Shown piece by piece: positions 35,858 through 47,528 of a stretch of 64,000 nt of DNA (its first letter is position 1; every line of letters starts with the position of its first letter). The stretch comes from Gordius sp. MW1 (Eukaryota; Nematomorpha; Gordioida; Gordea; Gordiidae). A model generated the notes under the pieces. It was not told the origin of the DNA and ran no database searches. It worked only from the letters and a program-made list of their open reading frames with translations. The stretch spans positions 2,032,001 through 2,096,000 of the forward strand of contig OZ038533.1 in the NCBI GenBank assembly GCA_964036665.1, read 5' to 3'. Position numbers and translations under genes: made by a program.

Positions 35858-36069
35858 CTTTAATGCATATAAAATCTTTCTCTTATATTTTAATAAATTG
35901 TATACCGTTTGAATAAATTTTATTTTGGTAATATTATGATTTTTGGAATTTTGGCTATATGATAGGAATTTTCACGGGTGTAATAAGCAATTTTTTTTGG
36001 CTGTTAAGTTGCAAAACCATATCTAAAGCCGATGTCATCGTTTGCGCCATTTTACTGTATGCATACGGC

Positions 36070-38582
36070 ATGGAACGCTTAGGTAATGTTTAAATATTAC
36101 AAATCTTTAAATGTTTATTAGAGGCTTTTCCAATCAAAATATTTGAAAATAGTCCTTCAGAGCGTTATATTTATATTAGGCAAAAGGAAGAAACTTTGCT
36201 CCACATATACAATGTACCTTTATACATTGAAGAAGTTTATAAATTTGTAGTTTTCATCTAACAATATCTAGACAACACTTACAAGCTTGATAGGAGAACA
36301 CATAAACCCTAAAAAGTTTTCAATACAAGTAGATTTTTTTGTCGATTATTAATATTTTGTTGCAAGGAGGATTATGATGAAAATGAGAGATGCCTCATTA
36401 TAATTTGCCATTCTACTAAAATCAAGGAGAGAATCCAGAACTTTTTTCATTCTTCAAATATTATAAATCCTCTCATAATATATGATATGGTTAAAAGAGT
36501 ACCTAAATCTACAGGATACAAAAGTATCACAAGGAAATTATTATACATAATTTGTTATAAATTATATTTTTACTTTCATAATTATTACACCTTCTATATC
36601 TAGTGTTTTATGTTTAATGCCATCACATATTCTTTAAGTACAACTACAATAATAATTATAGTTATAATTTAATTGCAAATCACAATTTTTGTTGTAAAAT
36701 TACTTTATCTTCTATCACCGTAATTTTAATGGCATTTTGTTTTAACCTTTGTATTAAGGTTGCCATAGTATATAAATTAGCAACAGCAATGATTGCTTGT
36801 TATATAAATGATTAAAAGAAAGCTTTGATATTAAATTTTTTAAATATATAAATGTGACGCCTTCATGTTATATAAAAAATATTGATCCTAATTTATAAAC
36901 AAATGGAATATTTGATGACTCCTTGTAAATGAATATTTATTACTGTTTTGCTTTATATGTCATAATGTTTTTTTCATTTAATCTTTTTTTTTCTCTAACT
37001 CTAATAACAATTCAAATTTTTTAATTTATGTTTCATGAGCACTTAATTAATATTTTTGATATAACTGTTTATCTTAGTTTTATAATTATATAAAAATATC
37101 TATTACTTAAAAAGCCCCTAGTTATAAAAGATTTTAATTAAATGTTTTTGGAGCACACATAATTTTGTTAGTAAATAGTCATAAAACACTTTTCAAAATC
37201 TTAATTTTTGTTCCTCAAATCACATCATTTGCTTTTGTAAAATTTCATTACTTCATCATTTTAAATAATACCCTATAAATAAGGCCTTTTTGCATCATAA
37301 CTTGATTGGGAGAAATTTATGTGGAATTTACTCAGTGCTAACTATATTTAGGGACTGAGTCAAGTGTCTATATAGCTGTTAATTAATTGTGTGAACCATT
37401 TAAATATTTTAAATTTCTTTGAAATAAAGTTGTGATCACTTTTAATAAGCTCTACATTCTCAATGCTTTATTGATACTGTATTCCTTTTCTTTACGTAGA
37501 TATCTTTGTATTTTCCATTTTATATAGCACAATGTGTCATACTCACATGTTTTCATTTTTATTTACAAAAACTTTGTTATATTTATGATACAACAAAAAC
37601 CTTATTTATTTATATGCAAGAATTTTGTAGAGACTACAAGGATTGTGAAGTTATGCGAGTTGTTAAATTGAATGAAGATATCGATAAATACATGGCTTTA
37701 TACGATGAACAAGTTGAAAAAGTAATAGTTGTTTAAATTTATTAGTTTTTAAATATTTTGATAGTCATGCAAAAACTTATAACGTTATTAAAAAGCTTGA
37801 TCCAACTTTTATTCCTATTTACTCTGGTTAAAATGAATACTATTTTTAGAATTAATTTAAAATCTAAAAGAAATCAAAGTTTTAAGCAAATTGGAATTTA
37901 TTTAAATGCTTAATTTTATCATCAGGAAAGGATTGAACGCGAAAAGATAGCTTTATTAGGAGTAGAAGAAGGCTGGACCGTGGTTCAATATAAGAATAGT
38001 AAAAATACGAAATCAAGTGCAAAAGGCAGATTTAGTTTTCATACTACAAACAACTCTTCCTCGACGCAAAAACGCAAAAAGGTTTGTTTTCGTTTAAAAA
38101 CTTACACCCAAAAATTGTACATACATCCATTATGATGTTTTTAAGATTATACTTGTATGAAATTCTAGAGATTTTATTTTAAATTTTAGTTATGTTTATG
38201 AATTTAGACTTCCACTGGAGCCAACCTTTACACTACCAAACTCCAGAAAACTAAAGACTGTAAGGAAAAAGTGTTGTATGGTTGGGTTTTGTTTGGTCGA
38301 CCTTAGATTTTAGTCGACTAAGCATAAGCAAGCCAAAGGTTTTTGGTCTGTTTTGCCTAGTCGACCTTTAAGCTTAGTCAAAATTTGAAAAACAGACTAG
38401 GGTCGACCAAGCAAAACCCAGCCGTACACATTTATTTTAAAATGAGTTTTTTTAAAAGTTTTTTTTGCAAAATATATCTTAAATTGTTGCTTTTATAAGG
38501 TGCAAATTTGAAGAGAAAGTTTGAAGAAGACAAAGCCCGTATAGCCAGGATGAAGGCAAATAGAAAATTTAAGCCAATGTGA
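36070..38582 (+). CDS. RRP7A: RRP7-type ribosomal RNA processing protein, intron-containing, one exon unresolved
   Basis: Rrp7 proteins act in the nucleolar small-subunit processome, in 18S rRNA maturation and 40S assembly. Proposed exons: 36070-36082, 36122-36234, 36272-36328, 36367-36523, 37621-37721, 37926-38081 and 38500-38582. Phases agree through exon six, with GT-AG boundaries. Conserved blocks: RYIYIRQKEETLLHIYNVP (as in HYLYVRAH and LFVLNVPPY of the human protein), CLIIICHSTKIKER (RNA-binding-like strand and helix), STGYKKFCRDYK, IDKYMALYDEQVEK, VEEGWTVVQYK, and the signature C-terminus LKRKFEEDKARIARMKANRK then FKPM. Exon one codes only four residues plus a base, so the start is tentative. 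The last two exons do not join in phase, and the FYxxQxRESK block expected between them is missing. Either a short exon escaped me or this copy is damaged. Introns one to three are 37-39 nt. Confidence 0.8.
38270..38430. mobile_element. GTCGACC MITE in the last RRP7 intron
   Basis: GGTTGGGTTTTGTTTGGTCG at the left pairs with GGTCGACCAAGCAAAACCCA at the right. Internal GTCGACTAAG and CTTAGTC motifs extend the foldback. Relatives lie at 44546-44747 and 49388-49494. No target duplication is clear. Confidence 0.65.
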
Positions 38583-39177
38583 GGGCCAGAGAAAATGTAG
38601 CGCAAAATGTTAGCTGGCTTTCAGTGGAACCCCGTTGTTTTATAACGTGAAATAGTATAAAAGTTAATGAAAATGATGAAATAAAGTTGCTTTTAGATGA
38701 TTACAATTAGATTAATATGAATAAAATTTTCTTTTTAATTTTTTATTTTATTGCTAGTTTTTAATTTTTGTTATAAATCCAATTTGTATTTATTAGTGTT
38801 TTATCTTTACCTGAAATGGTGCCTATTTTTATAATACTTTTTTTCCTATGTAAATTATTATTTTCCTCTTTTTTGGTCTTAAATTTTTGTTCTGAAATAG
38901 TTTAAATTAAAAATATAAATTGTGCAGTGCCACTTATGTTTTTGAAGTTGTTACATAAATGAATTATTAAAATAATAACAGAACATATTATACTACTTTT
39001 ATTGATTTTACAAATATAATTGCAAGACTTTTATGTACATCAAGTTTTTGTTATAAATAAAATATGTACAATATTAAAGGCACGTGTTGGACCATAGACA
39101 GATAACATCTTACACAACAATAATTTAACGATAATGGATTAATTTCCCAAATAAATATTTAATGCTAAAAGTGAGAT

Positions 39178-41219
39178 TTAACGGTCGGTTTGGTCGATAA
39201 TAATGAGTGCAAATATAATGGATAATAACTATAATAGAAAGGTTAATTTATGAATTATTTATTTACCAGCAAAACACTGACTCCAATAGCAACACCCGAA
39301 AATATTAAAGCCTTGGATTCAAAAATATTTTGAACTTTCCTCAGACAACCCTATAAATATTTTGGATAAAAATATTTCATATTTTTATATTATTTTGATT
39401 TGAATTAGAGAAATCTAAAATATTATTTTGCAAATAAAAATAAGAATTAATTCTATAAATTTAATTTAACTTACATCACTATAAAAATAAGGCAACTAAA
39501 ATATTTGTTGATAATTTAAATATATATATATAAAAAGTGTGCTCTTGAAATTCTAATTTTTCAATATAATCTTTAGTTAAATCAAATAAATATTGTTTTA
39601 ATTTATAAAAATATTAAATACTATTTAAAATAAAAATTTTATAAATTTTAATTTAACTTACATCACTATAAAAATAGGGCATTCCTACGCCTTCCAAATT
39701 TTGGCATAAAATTATTTGATCAGGAGTAGCTGAAACATCGCAGCATGAGATAGGAATTCTTTTAATTTTTTCGGACGGCACTTTACTTTTATACCACATT
39801 GAATTTTGCCAAAATGTATAGCCCGGGGGCATGGTGGAATCATCTATCCCACAGCATTTTGCCTTAAATGATATATTAAAAAAAAAGAAAAAAAAATTTA
39901 TAATAGGATTATTAATAAAAATATGATTTTATTTACATCGAACATAGGTTTTTTAATCTTTTACCTTATTATTTAGGGGTTTTACGTATTAGAAATATTT
40001 TTTTGTTAAAATGAAATTTTTGACAAATTATCCCAGAAAGTTACTTAAAAGTAATGGCTATCTAGATATGTTTTCCTAATATTGATAGCATTTGATTATA
40101 TAATTATTTTTTTTATTAAAAACTAAAGCAAAAATGTTAAAAAATGATTTAAACCTTTAATATTTATTATTCACTTATAAAAATAACTTTTTAAAAACTT
40201 CTATTTTATGTTGCTTGAATGATTTAACCTTATATACCTTATTATTTCAAGTTTTTAAACGAATTCATAGCATTTTTAGAAGTATTTTTTTGTTAAAAAT
40301 GAAATTTTAGACAAAAGTTTTCAGAAAGTTACTTTAAAGTTAATGGCTATCTAGATGTGTTTTCCAAATATTAATAGCACTTGTTTATTATTATATTTTT
40401 ATCATTTTTTTTTCGAAAAAGTAAAAACAAAAAAATTAAAAATTATTAAAACCTTTAATATTTATTATTCACTTATAAAAAATAACTTTTTGAAAACTTT
40501 AATATTATGATTTTTTATAAAAAAATGTTTTATTTTTCACGTTATTTATTAATTAAATGCACTTCTTGTTGTAAGGCATCCCACATATTTGTCCAAAACT
40601 GAGTTCGACCATACTCATTTTGCAATGTATTAACCATACTATTTCTCATTGTCACTTTCACCTATTAAATTTTTGAAAAATTTAAGAAAAAATGAAATTT
40701 TTAATATATATTTTTACTATATAAATTTTGTGATTTACCTTATTATTAAACACGTATCCAACTATTGCACCGATAAGCATTACGAAAAATATAATCAGCA
40801 TCAAGATCAAATACTAATAAATCATAAAATAAAAAATTTAAATTTTGTTTCGCGATCAAAATAATAATAAAATTACCACTATAAGCATGCTCCGGATTTC
40901 TCTAAAAGCTCCAAAACAGCCTAAAAATGAAACTATAATGACCAATATACTGGTCGCTATTAATATGTAAGCTGCACTGGAATATAAATTAGTTCCCAAC
41001 ATTTGATTGAAATTGGTATTCGAAGTGATAGCTATAATTGCCAAAATTAATATGGCAAGCCCTCCAGCCTAAATAATTCAAAGAAAAATATATTTTATTT
41101 TTAAAATTTTGTAAAAAAAATAAATTTTTAAAATTATTTAAGTTTAAACTTACGAAAAGTATGAAATTGATGAGGAATAATAGGTATTTAATCATGATAC
41201 CCATAGTATTAAGCGCCAT
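39178..41219 (-). CDS. Tetraspanin, complete seven-exon gene
   Basis: Tetraspanins organise membrane microdomains. Exons (minus): 41219-41154, 41068-40877, 40813-40739, 40661-40563, 39862-39662, 39350-39267 and 39228-39178, giving 255 residues with all phases 0 and GT-AG introns (the exon-four donor GTGCAT is weak). Transmembrane helix 1 is about residues 10-36. Helix 2 is about 54-74 and ends in GCFGAFRE, the family motif. Helix 3 is about 85-109. The large loop has CCG at 147-149, CC at 184-185, C197 and C213, the six-cysteine arrangement. Helix 4 is about 228-250, followed by a short tail IDQTDR. ATG 41219 is the first in frame and opens a typical short cytoplasmic N-terminus. Introns are 85, 63, 77, 700, 311 and 38 nt. 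The gene converges on RRP7. The subfamily is not assigned. Confidence 0.9.
39465..39690. repeat. Duplicated splice-donor segment of tetraspanin exon 5
   Basis: AACTTACATCACTATAAAAA occurs at the true exon-five donor (about 39656-39675) and again in the following intron (about 39470-39490). The second copy keeps the GTAAGT donor but lacks the rest of the exon. Confidence 0.7.
39965..40520. repeat. Tandem duplication inside tetraspanin intron 4
   Basis: About 39965-40215 and 40240-40515 are similar throughout. They share ATTTTTTTGTTAAAA, AATGGCTATCTAGAT and CCTTTAATATTTATTATTCA. The duplication explains much of the 700-nt length of this intron. Confidence 0.8.
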
Positions 41220-42242
41220 TGAAAAGAATCTATTATAAAAAAAAAGAAATTTCGTATAAATATGCTATTAAATAAAATATCGAAATTTATGTGTTTTTAT
41301 TAACAATTAAAAACTATTAATAAAAATCAATAAAATTAATGATATATTATTGGTTTATGGTTTTACAAAGTGATTTATATACTATAAATGACCTTAATAT
41401 TAAATTTTATTACTTAATTTTGATTGATATGTTTTTAATAATAAATACTTTATGATTAAATACTATAAAATTCTTAATTTATACTATAAATTGTTTTTTA
41501 TCTATTGTGAATAGAAAAAAATGTTTTATTTAATCTAACCGAGACTAATAAATTATCAGATTATAAAACATTTAAAAAATTAAAGTTATTAACCATCATA
41601 AATTGCTGTTTGTTAAATAATTCATGAATATAAATTAAATTAATATTAAATATTTAGATTTTATAAACACCTTACAGTCATATAAATTTATGAAAAGTTG
41701 TTTATTCATTAAATTTAATGATATATAAAGGAATAAATAAAGATATTTTAATAAATTTTACAAATATTATATATAAGTTACCTTAAAGCTAGGAATATAC
41801 TATAAACTTTGGTTTAGTTGACACCTAAGAAGAAGTAAGAGAGGATTATGATAAGGGGGGACCCTTGGGAAAATCACTAAAAAGCTAAATATGATTAAGT
41901 TAAAAGGTTCCGGTACGACTAAGTAAGACCAACCAATGAATTTTGAAAGGAAAAGGCTAAAAGGGGGAAAAAACCAAAATCGATTTTTTTCAGGTGAATT
42001 TATGTTGTATTATTGCTTGCCCTAAATACATTAGTCATTTTATTAATTTAGGGCTTACCTACACAATTGTCATATTCATGAGATTCGCAATTAACGGATT
42101 TTACCAAACGGTTTTTTTTTTGCAAATTTACACATAATTGTAACATTTCTTACAATTTTGTAGGTTTTACAAAAGAAATGGCTAAAAAATATTTCTTATT
42201 TGGGCTCAAGTATAACAATAAAAAGTGTCATTTTATTTAGAG
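41220..42242. other. Intergenic, no gene seen
   Basis: This AT-rich stretch upstream of the tetraspanin start may include its promoter, but no specific motif is supportable. Confidence 0.45.
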
Positions 42243-42374
42243 TTTTACAGGCCTGCAGCCGCGACCGGAAACCCGACCCGGACCCGATCTCAAGTCGAGT
42301 CGGCTTCGGGTTGAAAATTTTTAAAAAATTTACGGATCAGGTTCGGGTTGAAAAAGTGGCTTTGCAGATCTCTA
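42243..42374. mobile_element. hAT-like MITE, 132 bp
   Basis: An 8-bp target duplication ATTTAGAG lies at 42235-42242 and 42375-42382. Inner inverted motifs ACCCGACCCGGACCCG and GGTTCGGGTTG fold back, and the right end TGCAGATCTCTA resembles the ends of the element at 55635-61315. Confidence 0.7.
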
Positions 42375-42539
42375 ATTTAGAGAGTTGATTGGGATAGGGG
42401 TAAGCATAATAAGAGTTAATCAAAGCTCTTAACATCATTAATGAATAATACATAAAACTTAACCTATCATTAAACGCGACAAAATGCGAAATTTATTCTG
42501 ACAGCACAACTGACATCCACCCATCCTCATTTCTACGCC

Positions 42540-43836
42540 TTGAAAAGGACGAGGTTTTTTACTAGATTCTCCAATAGGCGGTCCAGAATCTTTAAGAAGA
42601 TATCTCGACAATAACCTTAAGAACTTAAAATGTAAAAATGAAATTTTAAGCTTATGCCCGCCCATCACGGATTTTATATATTAAAAAACTACTTTAATAT
42701 TGCCAAAATATTATTTTGCTTTCGATCTACAAGCGCATTTTTGCATACACATATCTTACATAATTTCGAAACCCACATAAAATCCTTCATTGAATCCATT
42801 CTCAACTTATCATACGATACAAACACCTGGCTACAAGCCACATTACCAACAAAATCTGGAGGCCTGGGAATTCGTTCACCAAGCTCCTTATCATTGGCCT
42901 CATTCATATCCTCCCACCTTTCTTCAAAATCCATTGTAGAAAAATTAATCCCATTCCCCTCCGATGAAACATTCGTCAAGGCCCTATCCCTCTGGAACCT
43001 TAATGTAATTCTAATTCCAGAAACCTCCTATCCACAAACATCAATTCAAAAGGATTGGGATGCTTGTTTGGTTTCGCGCAACGTTGCTCACCTACTTACG
43101 AGCAGCGATACCAATCAACATTACAACCTTAGATCTTTTGTGTTTGATAAATCTGGGCATGTATGGCTAGAGGCTTTTCCTAGCAAGTTCTCCAATATGA
43201 TGTTAGAGGATTGCGAGCTATCCTACAATATAGCACTACTTGGAATAAAATACACCAAGGCATCTGCCTGCAAAAATTGCAACCTGCCAGTGGATGAAGA
43301 AGCACGCCACCCGTTACACTGCAGACTAAATAAATTTAGACACTTGCGACACTCTAAAATTAATTCTATTATCCAGTCAGCCCTTAGAAAGGCCCATATT
43401 CCATCCATACTTGAACCTTCAGATCCTGCCCTTGAAGGTCGAATGCGTCCTGACGGTTCCTCGCTAGTCCCATGGGAAAATGGTTTCCTTTTAAAGTGGG
43501 ATTTTACATGCATAGACCTATTTGCCCCCTCTAATCTTAATTATAACCCCATAGTTCTCGCTGAAGAACGCAAGCTCCAAAAATACAAGACCCTTTTGGA
43601 CTCTAGTATTTTTATTCCAATAGTTTACTCCTGTTAAGGATCCTATGGAAAAATGGCGTTGGCTTTATTCAAAGAAATAGGCAGGCGATTCCCTCCCTCC
43701 AAACATTCCCCCGCATTTTTATTGAAACAATCAATAGCTATCTTATTTGCAAAATTTAATTTCAAATCTTTTTTGGATTCCTGGCCTCTTTTAAAAGAGG
43801 AAGATGAAGACATATTACTCATATAATGTTTTTTTA
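42540..43836 (+). pseudogene. R2-like LINE, 3' half of reverse transcriptase plus restriction-like endonuclease
   Basis: A thumb-like block is readable at about 42548-42650 (SPIGGPESLRRYLDNNLKNL). The frame changes near 42650 and continues with HHGFYILKNYFNIAKIL, then 42654-43637 without interruption. A zinc-binding pattern C-x2-C-x11-H-x4-C (about 43268-43325) is followed by MRPDGSSLVPW and KWDFTCIDLF. Then AEERK-x-x-KY follows, a PD-(D/E)xK-like arrangement as in LINEs with restriction-like endonucleases. A stop at 43635-43637 is followed in frame by GSYGKMALALFKEIGRRFPP and further codons to a stop near 43826. It is a 5'-truncated, broken copy. Related pieces lie at 24204, 25604 and 27890. 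Confidence 0.75.
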
Positions 43837-43841
43837 AATAT

Positions 43842-44278
43842 AACTAGCTGACCCGGCAAACGTTATTTTGCTAAAAATACACATAAAATTCGAGAAAACT
43901 TCAGCCTTGTATGTATGACGTCATTATTGTATATGATGCTATAAATGAAACTGGCCGGGAAATGTCCGATATTTTTAAAACTAAAAGAAATTTTAGGATT
44001 CTGCAAAAGCCATTTTACCCCTGGCCGCCCTAGCATCTATGGCTAAATTTTCGCGCGAATCGGGCCGGTAGTTTCAGAGTTTAGCCCTTTTTTAAAACGT
44101 AATGACCGATATTTTTAAAACTAAAAGAAATTTTAGGATTCTGAAAAAGCTATTTTACCCCTGGCCGCCCTGGGCATCTTTGGCTAAATTTTCGCGCGAA
44201 TCGGGCCGGTAGTTTCAGAATTTAGCCTTTATCCACATACATACACACATACATAGATTTTACTTTATATATATAGAT
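43842..44278 (+). mobile_element. SINE-like or short LINE-tail element with internal duplication
   Basis: It starts ACTAGCTGACCCGGCAAACG, a start seen in many invertebrate dispersed repeats, and ends in ATACATACACACATACATAG and a TATA-rich tail. Two copies of a 140-bp unit (43961-44100 and 44101-44225) carry CCCCTGGCCGCCC and GAATCGGGCCGGTAGTTTCA. It lies inside the 3' UTR of the R2-like LINE, whose AT-rich tail resumes near 44279. Confidence 0.6.
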
Positions 44279-44545
44279 TATTATATAATTGTATCATTTA
44301 ATATTATGTTTAGATATATATCAATAAACTTTAATTAAAAAAATAAATAAATAAGGATATGACTTATAACAACTAACTTTATAAAAGGCTTCTTTTTGAA
44401 ATTTACACATATATTTAAGAATTCTTACAATATTAAATGGAAATTACAAAAAATCAGCTCTTTTTTTGGTCTTATGTCGGACTTAAACAAATTACAAAAA
44501 ATAAATTGCGTCCCTGGCTTTACGAATATTATAATACGTATTTGA

Positions 44546-44747
44546 GTATTAAAAACGGCTGGGTATTGTTTGGTCGACCTTCGGTTCATCTAATACTAAC
44601 GGTCGACCCTGGTCTGTTTTTCAAATATTGACTTAGCTTAAAGGTCGACTAAGAAAAAAGAGACCAAAATTATTTTGCTTTATATATGTGTAGTCGACTA
44701 AAACCAAAGGTGGACCAAACAAAACCCAGCCGTTTTTACAAAACTAA
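44546..44747. mobile_element. GTCGACC MITE, second copy
   Basis: Ends TTAAAAACGGCTGGGTATTG and AACCCAGCCGTTTTTACAAA are inverted repeats. Internal GGTCGACC words occur in both orientations. It is related to 38270-38430 and 49388-49494. Confidence 0.7.
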
Positions 44748-45774
44748 AACGTATGTATGTCTGTTTACTATATTGCATGGACGAGACGAGAATATAGTTG
44801 AATTCGCAACCTTGAGAGACCATTTTACTCTATAACACAACTTCTCATTTCATAGAGTGGTGTAGTATAATTATATAGCATATCCATTTATTTATGATTT
44901 TATTAGCAACTATAAGAAAGCTTTTTGTGCAAATTTTACCATAAAAAGTTTATTGTTTTTATTATTTTAAGAGTATTAAATCATAATTATTGCTTTTGTA
45001 TGTAATTTTAAAATTTGTCAATGTTGCAAGTAAAGAATTGAAGTATATGTGCGACCTGCAAAACATACTTATATAAAATTGTCAAACACATTTTGAATCC
45101 AATCAGAAAAATAATTTTTGTTAAATATAACGCTCCTACTTCAAAATAAAATTGTGTTGGACTATTGATTTTTTATAAAATTCTATTGGTCTAAATAAAA
45201 ATATTTTTACGCCCAAATCCGGCTTAAAGACCTAGTCTGACCCAAAATAAAAAAATTGTATATGATGCCGATCCCATTACCCCGAAGTTAGAAGATTTTT
45301 TGACATTTTATTAAAGCCAAACGAGAACAGGCCTTCTTTTCAAATGCTATTTGAAGTTTAAATTGTAAATAATTTATGCTTTAAAACAGTAACGGGGCAA
45401 TTTAATAAAAGTATTTATTAATGTTTATCTAAATTAAACCATAAATAAATTTGTTAGATAATATATAAAATGTCCATTGACCAATTACAAGGGCATATAA
45501 GCATAACACAGTCCGATTGAATAATTTGTTAGCCGAGCCGGTTTGATTACCATTATGTTAATAAAATAATTTGTTAAACCTGAGGCAAAATGAAATTAAA
45601 GCAGTTAGTATTTTGATTAAATACATATCTTATTTATTATAACGTTCAATTATATAGGGAGTAAACCTACTATATTTTTAATGAGATAAAGCATTTGGTT
45701 ATTAAAGTAATTCAAAAATAGGCAATGGCCTTCTGATGAAAGTTTGTTATAGCCGATGCATATAATTATCCTCC
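44748..45774. other. No gene seen
   Basis: AT-rich; a single GAGACGAGA word at about 44781 is too short to call an element. Confidence 0.45.
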
Positions 45775-46216
45775 ATGGGTCCCACACATAGACTATATAG
45801 GCTGCTCATCTATTTTAAATAAGTGTAAACCATTTTCCGCCATTTTGAAATGTGCACAAATAAGGAAAAGGTTATTAATTTTGGTTTATTAAAGTGTTTT
45901 CAAAACTTAATAAAAAATATTGAATTTGTTGAATATTAAAAACATCATTTTAAAGGATAGATCATTTACAAATAAGAATAACTGTGATGATGTGATGTTA
46001 AATTTAGTGCCATCTGCATTTTATAATCATTTTTTAGCATTCTTTTTTATTATTTATTATCTAGTGATAATGAGAAAGGTGAATTTACATTTTCTGTTTT
46101 AACAATGGGGCAAACTGCAGAAAGACATGGGAGATAGCTAAATTCAAAATGGTGAATTTAATAGTACACTTTTTACGATATGAAACACATGACATCAGCA
46201 GTTTATGTAGTCTATG
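45775..46216. mobile_element. MITE with GGGTCCCACACATAGACTA and TAGTCTATGGTCCCA ends
   Basis: Terminal inverted repeats extend about 35 bp with differences, including GGCTGCTCATC and GACATCAGCAG. The inside is AT-rich; a 60-residue frame at 45920-46102 has no support. A half copy lies at 23886-24180. The target duplication is unclear. Confidence 0.6.
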
Positions 46217-47087
46217 GTCCCATATAACCCAAGCTCAACCTAAAGGTTTATAATAAAAATGCGGATTGGAGGGTTCAGTATAATATAATTTATCTTTGCA
46301 GATATCTGCCATACATTTTTCTAGTGTTAACCGTTCAAAAAAATTAAGGATATATATATTCTTATTTTAGTAGCCTTAGAATGTTTTATTTCTTAGAAGT
46401 TTTTATTACTTTTTTGGAGCAATCAAAATATTTTTTTTAAATATCTGAAAATTTTCTCAAAAAACTCATAATAAATCGTACGAAAATCCATTTTCCTTTA
46501 AACTAACAACGCTTTGGTTACACTCTAAAATCAATATACAACTAATAAAACAAATACACAATAAGCTAGAACGCCTGGACAGTTATTTTTAAAACTTAAG
46601 ATGACCTGTCTAAAACATTGGCTTAAAAGGAGCATCTTAAAAAGTTCTAAGAATATCTTCATAGAAGAGTTTCACTGGGGATGTCGTTTTATAAATTTGT
46701 AAAGTTTCTTACAAATTTAAGTGTCCATAGAGTTTATTTCAAATGTATAATAAAAATACGACCCTCCTTTTAAACCGAATGCCCTCAAAACACCATTTGA
46801 CCTATAAATCTAATTATAATAAGGCTTATTTTTTCTATTAAATTTTGACTTAAATTGATATATTTTTTTAATTTTAATCTTCAATGGCTTCACGTTTAAT
46901 TATAATCCGCAAAATTTGGTAAGTACATAATATATGTTATATAATTTTATCAATGAATTTCAGCGTAAAGATTTAAGCACAGAGCATTCATATGGCATTA
47001 AAATTAAAACTTTCATTACTTTGTTCCGTAATGCATTTTTATTGATAAAAAATAATAATCTAACGATAACATTCGTAGCATGGGCAT
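46217..47087. other. No gene seen
   Basis: AT-rich spacer upstream of the phosphatase gene; no element end or domain recognised. Confidence 0.45.
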
Positions 47088-47205
47088 AGCCAGAATTTTT
47101 TTTCTATACAAAAATTCTTAAAAATCAAATTAGGTTTGCCCCCCCCCCTAATTGAACTTAAAACAATTTCGCCCCCCCCCCTAATCCAAATTATGGCTAC
47201 GCCTA
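47088..47205. mobile_element. Poly-C hAT-like MITE
   Basis: CATGGGCATAGCCAGA at the left and TGGCTACGCCTATG at the right are inverted repeats, with two C9-C10 tracts between. No matching target duplication is seen. Confidence 0.6.
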
Positions 47206-47272
47206 TGAGTCAATTTTAAAAGCTATTTTACGATAATATGGAATTGTTTCAAATAAAAACATGCAATATAAG

Positions 47273-47374
47273 TAGAGATGTTAAAATGCTTATGTGCTAC
47301 ATACATAACCCTTAGGAGATGTATGCTACTACCATGGGTTATGGCTGTAGCATATAAGCATTTTAACATCTCTA
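47273..47374. mobile_element. Hairpin MITE, 102 bp, complete
   Basis: TAGAGATGTTAAAATGCTTA at the left pairs with TAAGCATTTTAACATCTCTA at the right, and the stem is close to 30 bp. A perfect 8-bp target duplication AATATAAG lies at 47265-47272 and 47375-47382. This fits a hAT-type non-autonomous element. It lies about 150 bp upstream of the phosphatase ATG. Confidence 0.85.
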
Positions 47375-47528
47375 AATATAAGTTTGGTAATAAATTAAAA
47401 AAATGTATGATTGCTGTAGTTATGCAAGCTTACACTTAAATCTATTGGGTCTTTCCAAAATTTGATGGCCGAATCGGGACGCAAATCACATGGCTTTACA
47501 TTCATTCATAGATTGACTTTTAAAAATC

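Noticed and set aside
36247-36271. A 25-nt intron in RRP7 using GTAGTT as donor
   Set aside because: The donor at 36235 gives a 37-nt intron, the common size here, and a better match to the family around NVPLYIEE.
37506-37736. 76-residue open frame as a separate gene
   Set aside because: Only its 3' part (37621-37721) is coding and belongs to RRP7 exon five; the rest is intron.
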